The notes: generated from the letters alone by a model not told the origin. DNA of 64,000 bases from Conexibacter woesei DSM 14684 (GCF_000025265.1 NC_013739.1:3768001-3832000); one strand, 5' to 3'. Counted from the first letter of the stretch, positions 26,623 to 35,663 are shown. Program-made: numbers and translations.

Positions 26623-27489
26623 CTACGCCGCCGCGGCGGCGACGAGCGCGACGCCGGGCAGGCTGAACGAGCCGTCGGACTCGGCGTACGGCGCGGTCTT
26701 CTCGGTCAGGCGCGCTCTGAGGTCGTCGATCTGGCGCGCGTCGAGCGGGGCGACGAGGTCGGCGAACGGGCGCGACAGCGACTTCGTCTCGGCGAACAGG
26801 TCGGCGACGCCGGCGTACGGGCACGCGATCGTGAGCTCCTCCACCTCGATGTCGGTGAAGCCCGCCTCCTGCAGCAGGCCGGTCACGATCTCCGGCGTCG
26901 AGATGCCGAACGGGTCCGGCGTCATCGTGAGCGAGTCGATCAGTCCCGCGTCGTAGATCGCCTCACGCGTGAGCCGCGACCACGGATTGCGTTCGGCGGC
27001 GGTCCAGGTCGCGAGCGCGACGCGACCGCCGGGGCGCAGGACGCGGCGCATCTCGCGCAGCGAGGCGTCGCGGTCGAGCGCGAACATCAGGCCCCAGCGG
27101 CAGATCACCGCATCGACCTCGGCGGTTCTCATGTCGATCCACTCGAGGTCGATCGGCTTGAACTCGACGTTGCGCAGGCCCAGCTCGGCGGCGCGTTCTC
27201 TCGCGTGCCGCAGCATCGCCTCGGCGCCGTCGCTCGATATCAGCGTCCCGCCCGGCTCGATCAGCTCGGCGGCGAGGAACCCTGTCTCGCCGATGCCGGC
27301 GGCCAGCTCCAGCACGCGTTGGCCGGGCTGCGGCTCGATCGCGTCGACCAGCCAGCGCGAGACGTCCATCGCGACCGCGGTGAAGCGGGCGCTGCTCTCG
27401 CGCCAGCCGTCGGCTGAGCGCTCCCAGCGGTCGCGCATGTCGGCGCGCAGCTGTTCGGGGTCGGGCTCGTCGGCTTCCGGACCGGTCAT
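26623..27489 (-). CDS. Class I SAM-dependent methyltransferase (possible MenG)
   Basis: 288 aa. SAM-binding motif I VLELAAGIGETGFLA (about 59-73), motif II IDLEW and motif III region LRPGGRVALATW are typical of the UbiE/Methyltransf_11 fold. It starts 9 nt after the menE stop on the same strand, so co-transcription with menE is likely and the final demethylmenaquinone methylation is an attractive role. Against this, the DYDRLNxxLS opening usual for MenG/UbiE is missing. Function therefore remains open. Confidence 0.7.
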   Translation of the reverse strand: MTGPEADEPDPEQLRADMRDRWERSADGWRESSARFTAVAMDVSRWLVDAIEPQPGQRVLELAAGIGETGFLAAELIEPGGTLISSDGAEAMLRHARERAAELGLRNVEFKPIDLEWIDMRTAEVDAVICRWGLMFALDRDASLREMRRVLRPGGRVALATWTAAERNPWSRLTREAIYDAGLIDSLTMTPDPFGISTPEIVTGLLQEAGFTDIEVEELTIACPYAGVADLFAETKSLSRPFADLVAPLDARQIDDLRARLTEKTAPYAESDGSFSLPGVALVAAAAA

Positions 27490-27498
27490 CCGCCGAGG

Positions 27499-28968
27499 CT
27501 ACCTGAGCGCGCGGCGCAGCAGCTTGCCCGAGGCGGTGCGCGGGAGCGAGTCGGCGAAGGCGATCCGCTTCGGCACCTTGAAGCGGGCCAACCGCGCGGC
27601 GACGTGGGCGCGCAGCTCGGCCGCGAGCGCATCGGCGGCGGGCGGCGTGGTGGCGCCAGGCGACGTGGTGGCGCCAGGCGGCGTGGTGGCGCCAGGCGAC
27701 GTGGTGGCGCCAGGCGGCGTGGTGGCGCCAGGCGGCGCGGCGGCGGCCGCCGTGTGCGGCGTGCGGGCGCCGGCGGGCGACGCGCCGTCTGCGGGCGCGC
27801 GCAGCACGACGGTCGCGACGACGGCCTCCCCCCACTCCGCGTCGGGCACGCCGTGGACCGCGGCGTCGGCGACGGCCGGGTGCGCGAGCAGAACCGCCTC
27901 GACCTCCTGCGGCGCGACGTTCTCGCCGCCGCTGACGATCGTGTCCGCCTTGCGGCCGGTCACGATCAGACGGCCGCGCGCGTCGAGCGCGCCGAGGTCG
28001 CCCGTGTGCAGCCAGTCGTCGGCGGCGAGCGCGCCGCGCGCGACGGTCTCCCCTCTGACGAGGATCTCGCCGTCAGGCGCAAGCTCGACCTGCTGCCCGG
28101 TCAGCGGCCGGCCGGCGGTCTCCGGCTCGCCCGCGAGCGACGTCGTCACCTGCGAGCACGCCTCGGTCATCCCGTACGTCTGCGCAGCCGGAAAGCCGGC
28201 GGCGCGGGCGCGCGCGGCGAGCGCCGGCGCCAGCGGCCCGCCGCCGATCAGCGCGACGCGCAGGTGCGGCGGGTGCTCGGCGCCGGCGTCGAGCACGCGC
28301 TGGAGCGTCGTGGCGACGAGCGAGACGAGCGTGACGCCATCGTGCTGGAGCGCGTGCGCCGCACGCTCGGCCTCGAAGCGCTCGTGCAGCACGACGGTCG
28401 TGCCGTAGATCGCGCTGCGGAGCAGGATCGACAGCCCGCCGACGTGGCTGAGCGGGAGCGTGCAGAGCCAGCGGTCGGCGGGGTCGAGCCCCAGCGCCAG
28501 CGCGGAGCCGAGCGCGTTCCACTGCCAGTTGGCGACGGTCAGCTCGACCGGCTTGGGCGCCGCGGTCGTGCCGGAGGTGTAGAGGACGGTGGCGACGGCG
28601 CCGGGGTCCAGTCGCTCGCGCAGCGGGGGGTCCGACGCGCCCGCGGGACGTGCGAGCGGTTCGTCCACGAGCACCGCCGCGCCGGCCGTCCGCGGCTCCC
28701 GCTCCGCCGGCGACAGGCGGGTGTCGATCGGCAGCACGGCGGCACCGAGCAGCAGCGATCCGTGCAGCGCCGCGACGAACGGCTCGCCGGGCGGCAGCGC
28801 GAGCGCGACGCGGTCGCCGGGGCCGACGCCGCGCGCGGCGAGCGCCGCCGCGGCGGCGCTCGCCGCCGCGTGCAGCTGCGCGTACGTCGTGGTCCCCGCC
28901 GCGGTCACGAGCGCGGGATGGTCCGGCCGCAGCGCGGCGGCGCGCGGGAGCCATGCGTCGAGGTGCAT
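27499..28968 (-). CDS. menE: o-Succinylbenzoate-CoA ligase
   Basis: Adenylates and thioesterifies o-succinylbenzoate in menaquinone synthesis. It has 489 aa, ANL superfamily: P-loop YTSGTTAAPKPVEL (about 140-153), YGMTEACSQVTTSL (about 238-251), GDLGALDARGRLIVTGR with the hinge and C-terminal catalytic Lys in RTASGKLLRRAL. The C-terminal domain has a low-complexity insertion of about 60 residues (Ala/Gly/Thr/Pro, including GATTPP repeats) before LRAHVAARLARFKVPKRI, with no counterpart in ordinary MenE. A TAGCCT box is 9 nt upstream of the ATG. The start is also only 36 nt after DUF2182. Confidence 0.9.
   Translation of the reverse strand: MHLDAWLPRAAALRPDHPALVTAAGTTTYAQLHAAASAAAAALAARGVGPGDRVALALPPGEPFVAALHGSLLLGAAVLPIDTRLSPAEREPRTAGAAVLVDEPLARPAGASDPPLRERLDPGAVATVLYTSGTTAAPKPVELTVANWQWNALGSALALGLDPADRWLCTLPLSHVGGLSILLRSAIYGTTVVLHERFEAERAAHALQHDGVTLVSLVATTLQRVLDAGAEHPPHLRVALIGGGPLAPALAARARAAGFPAAQTYGMTEACSQVTTSLAGEPETAGRPLTGQQVELAPDGEILVRGETVARGALAADDWLHTGDLGALDARGRLIVTGRKADTIVSGGENVAPQEVEAVLLAHPAVADAAVHGVPDAEWGEAVVATVVLRAPADGASPAGARTPHTAAAAAPPGATTPPGATTSPGATTPPGATTSPGATTPPAADALAAELRAHVAARLARFKVPKRIAFADSLPRTASGKLLRRALR
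27641..27730 (-). repeat. menE: 18-bp minisatellite inside menE (five units)
   Basis: Five tandem 18-bp units, GGCGRCGTGGTGGCGCCA on the plus strand, with R alternating G/A so that the pattern is really 36 bp. They encode alternating GATTPP and GATTSP. Units are otherwise identical, a sign of recent expansion. Confidence 0.9.
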
Positions 28969-28977
28969 ACGGCCAGC

Positions 28978-28983
28978 AGGCTA
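28978..28983 (-). promoter_or_regulatory. menE: -10 box of menE (leaderless)
   Basis: TAGCCT on the minus strand ends 9 nt before the menE ATG, suggesting an internal promoter besides read-through from DUF1326-DUF2182. Confidence 0.35.
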
Positions 28984-29004
28984 GTGCAGCCGTTCAGGGC
29001 GGCG

Positions 29005-29853
29005 TCACGGCATCGCCTCGCCCGGCATCGCCTCGCCCGGCATCGCCTCGCCCGGCATCGCCTCGCTCGGCATGCCGTGCATCGTGCCGGGCTCGGTGAC
29101 GGCCGGCGCGGTCGCGGGCGCGGCCGCGATCCAGACGCCGAGCGCGACGAGCGCCAGTGCGAACACGCGCGTGGCGCCCTCGCCAACCGGGGTCGCCTTC
29201 TCGACGAAGACGATCGCCGCGACGACGACCATCCACGTGACGCTCATCAGCCCGATTGCGAGCAGCGCCAGCATCAGCGCCCAGCAGCAGCCCGCGCACC
29301 AGGCGCCGTGCTCGACGCCCATCCGCAGCGCGCCGCCGCGGCCGTCGCGCCAGCGGCCGAGCAGGAAATGCAGCGGCGTGCGGCAGTGCCGCAGGCAGCG
29401 CAGCTTGAGCGGCGTCAGCTCGTAGAGCCCCGCGAGGACGACCGCCGCACCGGTCACGAGCGGACCCTGCCGGTCCCAGGCGAGAAAGGCCGGATCGGCA
29501 CCGCGCACGAGCGCATCGACGCCGTAGGCGAACAGCCCGAACGTCGCCCACACGACGGCGTACCCGGCGAGGAACGCCGGCAGCCGCCCGGGCGTCGCCC
29601 GCGAGCGCGCGACGCGGTCGAACGCGGCCGCCATCGGCACGACCGCCGGCAGCATCATCGCCGCCATCATCGTGACCCACACGCCGACGAACCAGCCGAG
29701 CGTTCCGAGCGCGGTGCCGGGACCGTCGTCCATCCCCTCCATCCGCACCGCGGTCACGATCCAACCCGCGAGCGCGACCGCGACGAGCGCGAAGGCGATC
29801 GTCTGCTGCCGGCGCAGCCGTGCGGCGCCAGGGAGCGGATGGGAGGCGCTCAT
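29005..29853 (-). CDS. DUF2182 predicted metal-binding integral membrane protein
   Basis: 282 aa with about six to seven TM segments. Family marks: WFVGVWVTMMAAMMLPA in the second helix, LYELTPLKLRCLRHCRTPL (Cys and His likely to bind metal or heme), then GVEHGAWCAGCCW. The ATG overlaps the DUF1326 stop (ATGA), and the two families are commonly paired. The C-terminal tail ends in four repeats of the form EAMPG (15-bp minisatellite). Biochemical role unknown; Met, His and Cys content suggests copper or another soft metal, which is inference. Confidence 0.85.
   Translation of the reverse strand: MSASHPLPGAARLRRQQTIAFALVAVALAGWIVTAVRMEGMDDGPGTALGTLGWFVGVWVTMMAAMMLPAVVPMAAAFDRVARSRATPGRLPAFLAGYAVVWATFGLFAYGVDALVRGADPAFLAWDRQGPLVTGAAVVLAGLYELTPLKLRCLRHCRTPLHFLLGRWRDGRGGALRMGVEHGAWCAGCCWALMLALLAIGLMSVTWMVVVAAIVFVEKATPVGEGATRVFALALVALGVWIAAAPATAPAVTEPGTMHGMPSEAMPGEAMPGEAMPGEAMP
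29007..29066 (-). repeat. 15-bp minisatellite at the 3' end of the DUF2182 gene
   Basis: About four tandem copies of GGCATCGCCTCGCCC (plus strand), the last one changed by one base, encoding repeated Pro-Gly-Glu-Ala-Met. Copies are nearly identical, so the array is probably length-variable. Confidence 0.85.
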
Positions 29854-30446
29854 CCGGCCCAGGAGAACGGCGCGGACGAGCCCGCTTTGCCCTCGAAGCG
29901 GATTCCGAACGCGTCGACGCGCGAGCGTCTCGCCTGCGAGAGCGTGAGGGTCGTGTTCGACGGATGCTCGACGTTGACGATCCGCGTCGGCTCGTCGAGG
30001 TGCTCAGCCTGCAGGTCCTCGATCTCGATCTCGATCGCGTCGCCGACCGTCAGGCGGTGCAGGCGCGCGTCGTCGACGTACGTGATCGGCGCCTGCTCGA
30101 CGCCCAGCGTCTCGCCGATCAGCGGCGCGAGCAGCTCCATCGGCCCGCCGAGCTGGCCGCTGAAGACGGCGCCCAGCTTCTCCGCCTGCTCGGCCGAGGC
30201 GCGCTCGTCGATGTAGAGCGCGACGCGCCAGCCTCCGTCCGTCATCTGTCCGGGCGTGTCGCCGACCAGGACCAGCGTCAGGTCGTCGAGCGCGACCCCG
30301 TCCACCTCGCCGGACTCGACGTGGAATGCGAGGACCGCGTTGCAGCGTTCGTTCGTCGCGGGAAGCTGCAGCGACGTGACCGTGCACGGGCACGCGACGT
30401 CGCAGTTGCAGTTCTCGAAGTAGGTGCCGGCGAGCTGCCATGCCAT
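29850..30446 (-). CDS. DUF1326 protein
   Basis: 198 aa from the ATG at 30446, preceded by AGGAGGTGG, the best ribosome site in the neighbourhood. The family's N-terminal motif [13 protein letters not shown] (about 9-21, four Cys) is intact and suggests metal binding. No signal peptide. Overlaps DUF2182 by 4 nt. The pair sits directly before menE on the same strand. The function of the family is not established. Confidence 0.85.
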   Translation of the reverse strand: MAWQLAGTYFENCNCDVACPCTVTSLQLPATNERCNAVLAFHVESGEVDGVALDDLTLVLVGDTPGQMTDGGWRVALYIDERASAEQAEKLGAVFSGQLGGPMELLAPLIGETLGVEQAPITYVDDARLHRLTVGDAIEIEIEDLQAEHLDEPTRIVNVEHPSNTTLTLSQARRSRVDAFGIRFEGKAGSSAPFSWAG

Positions 30447-30505
30447 GCGACCACCTCCTGGTGCCGGGGAATGCCGCACCGGCCGGCGCGCCGGCGCCTC
30501 CTCCG

Positions 30506-30534
30506 ACGCTACTCCCCGTAAGCACACGTCGCAA
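30506..30534 (-). promoter_or_regulatory. Promoter of the DUF1326-DUF2182 genes
   Basis: On the minus strand TTGCGA (30529-30534), a 17-nt spacer and TAGCGT (30506-30511). Transcription would start near 30499, about 53 nt before the DUF1326 ATG. Confidence 0.5.
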
Positions 30535-30604
30535 TGGTTTTCAGCGGTTCGTGGCGCGCCGCTGCGCCGGGTCGCGCGCAGGCGCTTCGCGGACGCGAGC
30601 GCAT

Positions 30605-30610
30605 TAGGGT
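30605..30610 (+). promoter_or_regulatory. menB: -10 box of the menB-menA-menC operon (leaderless)
   Basis: TAGGGT ends 8 nt before the menB ATG at 30619. Confidence 0.45.
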
Positions 30611-30618
30611 GTGGGGCC

Positions 30619-31440
30619 ATGGACTGGACGACTGCCCACCACTACACCGACATCCGCTACGAGCTGTCCGACGACGGGATCGCGAAGATCACGATCGACC
30701 GGCCGGAGGTGCGCAACGCGTTCCGGCCCGAGACCGTGATCGAGCTGTCCGACGCGTTCGAGCGGGCGCGGGAGGACACGTCGGTCGGGGCGATCATCCT
30801 CACCGGCGAGGGCGAGAAGGCGTTCTGCTCCGGCGGCGACCAGCGCGTCCGCGGCGACTCGGGCTACAGAGTCGGCGGCAACGCGGCGGTCGGCCGCTTC
30901 CACGTCACCGACCTGCACGTCCAGATCCGCCGGCTGCCGAAGCCCGTCGTGGCGATGGTCGCGGGCTACGCGATCGGCGGCGGCCACGTCCTCCACATCG
31001 TCTGCGACCTCACGATCGCCGCCGACAACGCGCGCTTCGGGCAGACCGGCCCGCGCGTCGGCTCGTTCGACGGCGGCTTCGGCGCCGGCCTGCTCGCCCG
31101 CCAGGTCGGACTCAAGAAGGCGAAGGAGATCTGGTTCCTGTGCCGTCAGTACGGCGCCCAGGAGGCGCTGGAGATGGGGCTCGTCAACACCGTCGTGCCC
31201 TACGCGGAGCTGGAGGCGACGACGGTCGACTGGTGCCGCGAGATGCTCGCGCTGTCGCCGATGGCGCTGCGTCTGCTGAAGGCGAGCTTCAACGCCGACG
31301 AGGACGGGCTCGCGGGGATCCAGCAGCTCGCGCACGACACCAACCTCCTGCTCTACGCCGGCGAGGAGGCGAGAGAGGGCCGCACCGCGTTCCTCGAGAA
31401 GCGCCAGCCCGACTTCTCGCAGTTCCCCCGGCGTCCGTAG
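30619..31440 (+). CDS. menB: 1,4-dihydroxy-2-naphthoyl-CoA synthase
   Basis: Crotonase-fold enzyme that closes the second ring of menaquinone from o-succinylbenzoyl-CoA. It has 273 aa, the standard length. Seen: the N-terminal YTDIRYE, oxyanion-hole segments [10 protein letters not shown] and [13 protein letters not shown], the [14 protein letters not shown] loop that is diagnostic for MenB, with the catalytic Asp, and C-terminal [14 protein letters not shown]. It heads the menB-menA-menC run, with a gap of 12 nt to menA, and is divergent from DUF1326. Confidence 0.96.
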   Translation: MDWTTAHHYTDIRYELSDDGIAKITIDRPEVRNAFRPETVIELSDAFERAREDTSVGAIILTGEGEKAFCSGGDQRVRGDSGYRVGGNAAVGRFHVTDLHVQIRRLPKPVVAMVAGYAIGGGHVLHIVCDLTIAADNARFGQTGPRVGSFDGGFGAGLLARQVGLKKAKEIWFLCRQYGAQEALEMGLVNTVVPYAELEATTVDWCREMLALSPMALRLLKASFNADEDGLAGIQQLAHDTNLLLYAGEEAREGRTAFLEKRQPDFSQFPRRP

Positions 31441-31452
31441 CCTGATCAGCAG

Positions 31453-32355
31453 ATGTCCGCCGACACCGCCTCACCGAGCATCGTCCGCATCTGGCTGATG
31501 GCCGCGCGCCTGCGGACGCTGCCGGTCGGGCTCGCGCCCGTCTTCGTCGGCACGGCGCTCGCCGGTTACGAAGACACGTTCCATCCGCTGCGCTTCGTCG
31601 CGGCGCTGCTCGGCGCGCTCTTCATCCAGGTCGGGGCGAACCTCTCCAACGACTACTCTGACGCGCGCCGCGGCGCCGACACCGAGGACCGCCTCGGCCC
31701 CGTGCGCGTCACCGCCGGCGGGCTCGTGCCCCCGCGGCAGGTGCTGGTGGCGACCTACGTCACGTTCGGGCTGGCGGTCGTCTGCGGCGCGTACCTGATC
31801 GCCGTCGCCGGCTGGCAGCTGCTGCTCGTCGGCGTCGCCTCGATCATCGCCGGCGTGCTCTACACCGGCGGGCCGCGCCCGTACGGCTACGACGGCCTCG
31901 GGGAGCTGTTCGTCTTCCTCTTCTTCGGGATCGTCGCGGTCGCCGGCTCCTACTTCGTGCAGACCGAGACGCTCGAGTGGGAGGCGTTCGCGCTCGCCGT
32001 GCCGGTCGGCCTGCTCGCCTCTGCCGTGCTCGTCGTCAACAACTACCGCGACATGGACACGGATCGCAGGGCGGGCAAGAAGACGCTCGCGGTGCGGCTC
32101 GGCCGCGAGAAGTCCCGCGTCCTGTTCGCGGCGATGGTGTACGGCGCGTACCTGTGCACCCCGATCACCTGGATCTTCGGGCCGCTCGCGCCGTGGGTCC
32201 TGCTTCCGCTGCTGAGCGTCCCGCTCGCCGCGCCGGTCGTGAGGATCGTCCGCAACCGCACCGACGGGCCCTCGCTCAACGAGGCGCTGGCGAGAACCGG
32301 GATGCTGTCGCTGATCTTCTGCGTCCTGCTGTCCGCCGGCGTCCTGCTGAGCTAG
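31453..32355 (+). CDS. menA: 1,4-dihydroxy-2-naphthoate polyprenyltransferase
   Basis: UbiA-family membrane prenyltransferase that adds the isoprenoid tail to DHNA. It has 300 aa and eight to nine hydrophobic helices. Both Asp-rich motifs are present: NLSNDYSDARRGADTEDR (about 60-77) for Mg-diphosphate binding, and NNYRDMDTDRRAGKKTLAVRLG (about 197-218). PVGLAPVFVGTALA at the N-terminus is typical. The menC start is 18 nt downstream, the menB stop 12 nt upstream. Confidence 0.95.
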   Translation: MSADTASPSIVRIWLMAARLRTLPVGLAPVFVGTALAGYEDTFHPLRFVAALLGALFIQVGANLSNDYSDARRGADTEDRLGPVRVTAGGLVPPRQVLVATYVTFGLAVVCGAYLIAVAGWQLLLVGVASIIAGVLYTGGPRPYGYDGLGELFVFLFFGIVAVAGSYFVQTETLEWEAFALAVPVGLLASAVLVVNNYRDMDTDRRAGKKTLAVRLGREKSRVLFAAMVYGAYLCTPITWIFGPLAPWVLLPLLSVPLAAPVVRIVRNRTDGPSLNEALARTGMLSLIFCVLLSAGVLLS

Positions 32356-32373
32356 CGAGGGACGACCGGCCCG

Positions 32374-33408
32374 GTGCGCCTCGCGATCGCCCCGCGCCGG
32401 CTGCGGCTGAAGACGCCGCTGGAGACCGCGCACGGCACCGTCGCCGAGCGCGAGCTGCTCGACGTGCTCGTGTTCGGCGCGGACGGCGTCGCGGGCGCCG
32501 GCGAGGCGGCGCCGTTGACCTCCTACGACGGCGTCGAGCTGGACGACGTCCACGCGGCGCTGGAGGACTGCCGGCCGATCCTGCGCGAGGCGGAGGGCCT
32601 GCCGCGTGCGCAGATCCTCGCGGAGTGCCGTTCCGCGGCCGTGCTGCCGCAGGCGATCGCGGCGATCGACCTCGCGCTGTGGGACCGCGAAGGGCGCAGA
32701 GCCGGCGTCCCGGTCGCGGAGCTGCTCGGCGCGCACGGCGGCGCGGCCGTCGCCGTCAACGCGCTGATCGGCGCGACCGACCGCGCCGGCGCCGCCGCCG
32801 AGGCCGCCGCGGCCGTCGCGCGCGGCTTCCGCTGCCTCAAGCTGAAGGTCGGGATCGGCGACGACGCCGGCCGTCTCGCGGCGGTGCGCGCCGCCGTCGG
32901 CGCGGACGTCGCGCTGCGCGTCGACGCGAACGGCGCGTGGACGACGGTCGAGGAGGCGCTGGCGAACCTGCGCGCGCTCGAGCCGGTCGGGATCGAGCTG
33001 TGCGAGGAGCCGGTCCACGGCGTCGAGCAGCTGCGCGCCGTGCAGGCGGACGCGCCGGACGGCATGACGATCGCGATCGACGAGAGCGCCGCCGGCCCTG
33101 GCGCCGTCGAGGCTGGTGCGACGCGCGCGGTCTGCCTCAAGCTGAGCCGCTGTGGCGGCATCAGCGGGCTGATCGAGGCGGCCGAGCGCGCCCGCGCCGC
33201 CGGCAGCGAGGTCTACCTCGCCTCGACCCTCGACGGCCCGCTCGGGATCGCCGGCGCGCTGCACGCCGCCGCCGCGCTCGGGCCGCTGCGCCCCTGCGGG
33301 CTCGCGACGCTCGACGGCTTCGACGGGCTCGACCTCGACCCGGCGCTGGCGGTGCGCGACGGCGTCATGCGGGTCCCGACGGGGCCGGGGCTGGGGGTCC
33401 GGGCGTAG
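32374..33408 (+). CDS. menC: o-Succinylbenzoate synthase
   Basis: Dehydrates SHCHC to o-succinylbenzoate. It has 344 aa from a GTG start preceded by GAGGGA. Enolase superfamily: catalytic Lys in CLKLKVGIG, metal ligands in RVDANGAW, CEEPV and AIDES, and second Lys in CLKLSRCGG. The last 44 bp overlap the 3' end of the mmpL gene on the other strand. MenC and muconate/dipeptide enzymes look alike; the men context decides the call. Confidence 0.9.
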   Translation: MRLAIAPRRLRLKTPLETAHGTVAERELLDVLVFGADGVAGAGEAAPLTSYDGVELDDVHAALEDCRPILREAEGLPRAQILAECRSAAVLPQAIAAIDLALWDREGRRAGVPVAELLGAHGGAAVAVNALIGATDRAGAAAEAAAAVARGFRCLKLKVGIGDDAGRLAAVRAAVGADVALRVDANGAWTTVEEALANLRALEPVGIELCEEPVHGVEQLRAVQADAPDGMTIAIDESAAGPGAVEAGATRAVCLKLSRCGGISGLIEAAERARAAGSEVYLASTLDGPLGIAGALHAAAALGPLRPCGLATLDGFDGLDLDPALAVRDGVMRVPTGPGLGVRA

Positions 33409-35596
33409 GCGGAGGCGGCGGCGTGTCGGCGTCGTCGAAGTAGCCGTGGCCCTCGACGCTGATGCGCGGCAGGATCCGGTCCAGCCAGCCGGGGATCCAC
33501 CATGCCGCTCTGCCCATCAGCGCCATCACCGCCGGCACGAGCAGGCAGCGCACGAGCGTCGCGTCGACGATCACCGCGACCGACAGGCCGACGCCGAACT
33601 GCTTGATCGTCGGGTCGCCGTTGAGGATGAAGCTGGCGAAGACGCTGACCATGATCAGCGCCGCCGCCGTGATCACGCGCGCGCTCTCGGCCAGCCCGCG
33701 CACGATCGCGTCGCGCGGCGAGGCGCCCGAGCGGTAGTGCTCCTGCACGTGGCTCATCAGGAACACCTCGTAGTCCATCGAGAGGCCGAACAGGCCGGCG
33801 AACATCAGCAGCGGCAGGTAGCTGACGATCGGCACCGCACCGTCGAGCCCGACGGCACCGGCGAACCACCCGTACTGGAAGACCATCACCACGACGCCGT
33901 ACGCGACGCCGATCGACAGCAGGTTCATGACGGCGGCCTTCAGCGGGATCAGCAGCGAGCGGAAGGCGATCGTCAGCAGCACGAAGCTGAGCGCGATGAT
34001 CACGAGGATCGTCTCCGGCAGCTTGTCGGAGATCTCCTCGGCGAGGTCGATCGACGCGGCGGTCGAGCCGCCGACGGAGGCGGCGATCCCCGCGCCCTGC
34101 GTGGCGGCCGGGATCGTGTCGTCGCGCAGGTTGTTGACGAGGTCCTCGGTCGCCGTGTCCGACGGCGCCGTTCTCGGGATCGCGTTGAACGTCGCGATCT
34201 GCCCCGGTCCGTCGAGCGCGACCGGCGTGACCGCCGCGACGCCGGCGGCGCCGCCGACCGCCTGCTGCAGTCTCGCGAGACCGGGATCGTCCGGCTGCGC
34301 CGGTCTCGCGAGTCTCGCGGCGATCACGACCGGCCCGTTGGCGCCGACGCCGAAGCCCTCCGTGATCGCGTCGTACGCCTGCCGCGCCGTCTCGTCCTTC
34401 GGCAGCGCGCCGGTGTCGGCCTGCCCGAAGTGGAGCGAGAGGGCGGGGATCGAGAGCGGGATCATGATCGCCAGCGCGATCGCGACCGCGATGAACGGGC
34501 GGTGGACGATCCAGCGCGCGAGGCGCGCCCAGCGGCTGTGCTCGAGGTCGGCGGCCTCGGCCGGTCTGCGCCCCGGCAGCGGCAGCGCGTTCACGCGCGT
34601 GCCGACGAGCGCGAGTATCGCCGGCAGCAGCGTCAGCGCGCAGATCATCGCGAGCGCGACCATCAGCCCGGTCGTGAGGCCGAGCGTCGTGACGAGCGGG
34701 ATGCCGGCGACCGCGAGCGAGCAGACCGCCACGACGACGGTGCAGCCGGCGAACAGCACCGCGCCGCCGGACGTCGCGACCGCGCGCGCGACCGATTCGC
34801 CCGGTTCCATCCCCCTCGCGAGCGTGTCGCGGTGCGTCGTGAGGATGAAGAGCGCGTAGTCGATCCCGACACCGAGGCCGAGCATGATCGCCAGCGTCGG
34901 CGCCGAGGTCGGCACCTCCGTCAGGTGGCTGAGCAGCGTGATGCCCGACGTGCCGGCGATCACGCCGATCAGCGCGGAGACGATCGGCAGGCCCATCGCG
35001 ACGAACGTGCCGAACGTGAACACCAGCACGATCAGCGCGAACGTCAGGCCGACGACCTCGCTCTTCTCCGTCTCCGGCTTGGACAGCTTGGAGCCGAGCG
35101 GACCGCCGGCGGAGGTCTCCAGGCCCGCCTTCTTCGCGGGGTCGGCCTTGTCGAGGATCTCCTGCGCGTCGTCGATCGTGACGTCGCCGAGGCTGCGGTC
35201 CGGGAAGACGGAGATGTACGCGACGGTGCCGTCTCTGGAGACCTGCCCGGCGCCGTCGCTGCTGAGCGGGCTGATCACCTTCGCGACGTACTGGTCCTTC
35301 TCCAGCGCGCTCACGGAGTCGCTGATCGCGCTCGAGTATCTGGAGTCCGTCACCTTCCCGCTCGTCGCCTTCAGCACGATCGGGCTCGACCCGTTCGCCT
35401 GCGACGGGAAGCCGCGCTCGAGCAGGTCGGTCACCTCTTCGCTGCCGGTGCCCGGCAGGCTGATGTTGTCGCTCGCCTGCGAGCCGAGCGAGCTGGCGGC
35501 GACGCCCAGCCCGACCGCCACCGCGACCCACGCGAGCAGCACCGCCAGCCGGTGCCGCACGCACAGCCGGCCCAGCTTGTACAGGACCCCGGTCAT
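33365..35596 (-). CDS. MmpL-type RND transporter
   Basis: 743 aa, twelve predicted TM helices in two halves of one plus five plus one plus five, with two large external loops (about 36-175 and 375-520). Diagnostic: GLGVGIDYALFILTTHRD (about 240-257) and FGLSMDYEVFLMSHVQEHY (about 590-608), the proton-relay Asp-Tyr pairs of MmpL proteins. Likely exports a lipid or hydrophobic compound; MmpL family members act in envelope lipid export. The Pro-rich C-terminus is encoded antisense to the end of menC. Its own -35/-10 lies upstream. Confidence 0.9.
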   Translation of the reverse strand: MTGVLYKLGRLCVRHRLAVLLAWVAVAVGLGVAASSLGSQASDNISLPGTGSEEVTDLLERGFPSQANGSSPIVLKATSGKVTDSRYSSAISDSVSALEKDQYVAKVISPLSSDGAGQVSRDGTVAYISVFPDRSLGDVTIDDAQEILDKADPAKKAGLETSAGGPLGSKLSKPETEKSEVVGLTFALIVLVFTFGTFVAMGLPIVSALIGVIAGTSGITLLSHLTEVPTSAPTLAIMLGLGVGIDYALFILTTHRDTLARGMEPGESVARAVATSGGAVLFAGCTVVVAVCSLAVAGIPLVTTLGLTTGLMVALAMICALTLLPAILALVGTRVNALPLPGRRPAEAADLEHSRWARLARWIVHRPFIAVAIALAIMIPLSIPALSLHFGQADTGALPKDETARQAYDAITEGFGVGANGPVVIAARLARPAQPDDPGLARLQQAVGGAAGVAAVTPVALDGPGQIATFNAIPRTAPSDTATEDLVNNLRDDTIPAATQGAGIAASVGGSTAASIDLAEEISDKLPETILVIIALSFVLLTIAFRSLLIPLKAAVMNLLSIGVAYGVVVMVFQYGWFAGAVGLDGAVPIVSYLPLLMFAGLFGLSMDYEVFLMSHVQEHYRSGASPRDAIVRGLAESARVITAAALIMVSVFASFILNGDPTIKQFGVGLSVAVIVDATLVRCLLVPAVMALMGRAAWWIPGWLDRILPRISVEGHGYFDDADTPPPPPTPGPPAPAPSGPA

Positions 35597-35627
35597 CGTC
35601 GCTCTCCGTTCACGCGTGTCGTCGCAC

Positions 35628-35655
35628 CGTATATCCGCGAGACGACCGGGGTCAA
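35628..35655 (-). promoter_or_regulatory. Promoter of the mmpL gene, with an imperfect dyad
   Basis: Minus strand TTGACC (35650-35655), 16-nt spacer, TATACG (35628-35633), one of the best sigma-70-like promoters here. GTCGTCTCGC and GCGACGAC flank the -10 as an imperfect dyad, perhaps a repressor site. Confidence 0.5.
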
Positions 35656-35663
35656 TGCAGTTG

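Noticed and set aside
27641-27730. CRISPR-like array
   Set aside because: Units are adjacent without spacers and stay in the menE frame; it is a coding minisatellite.
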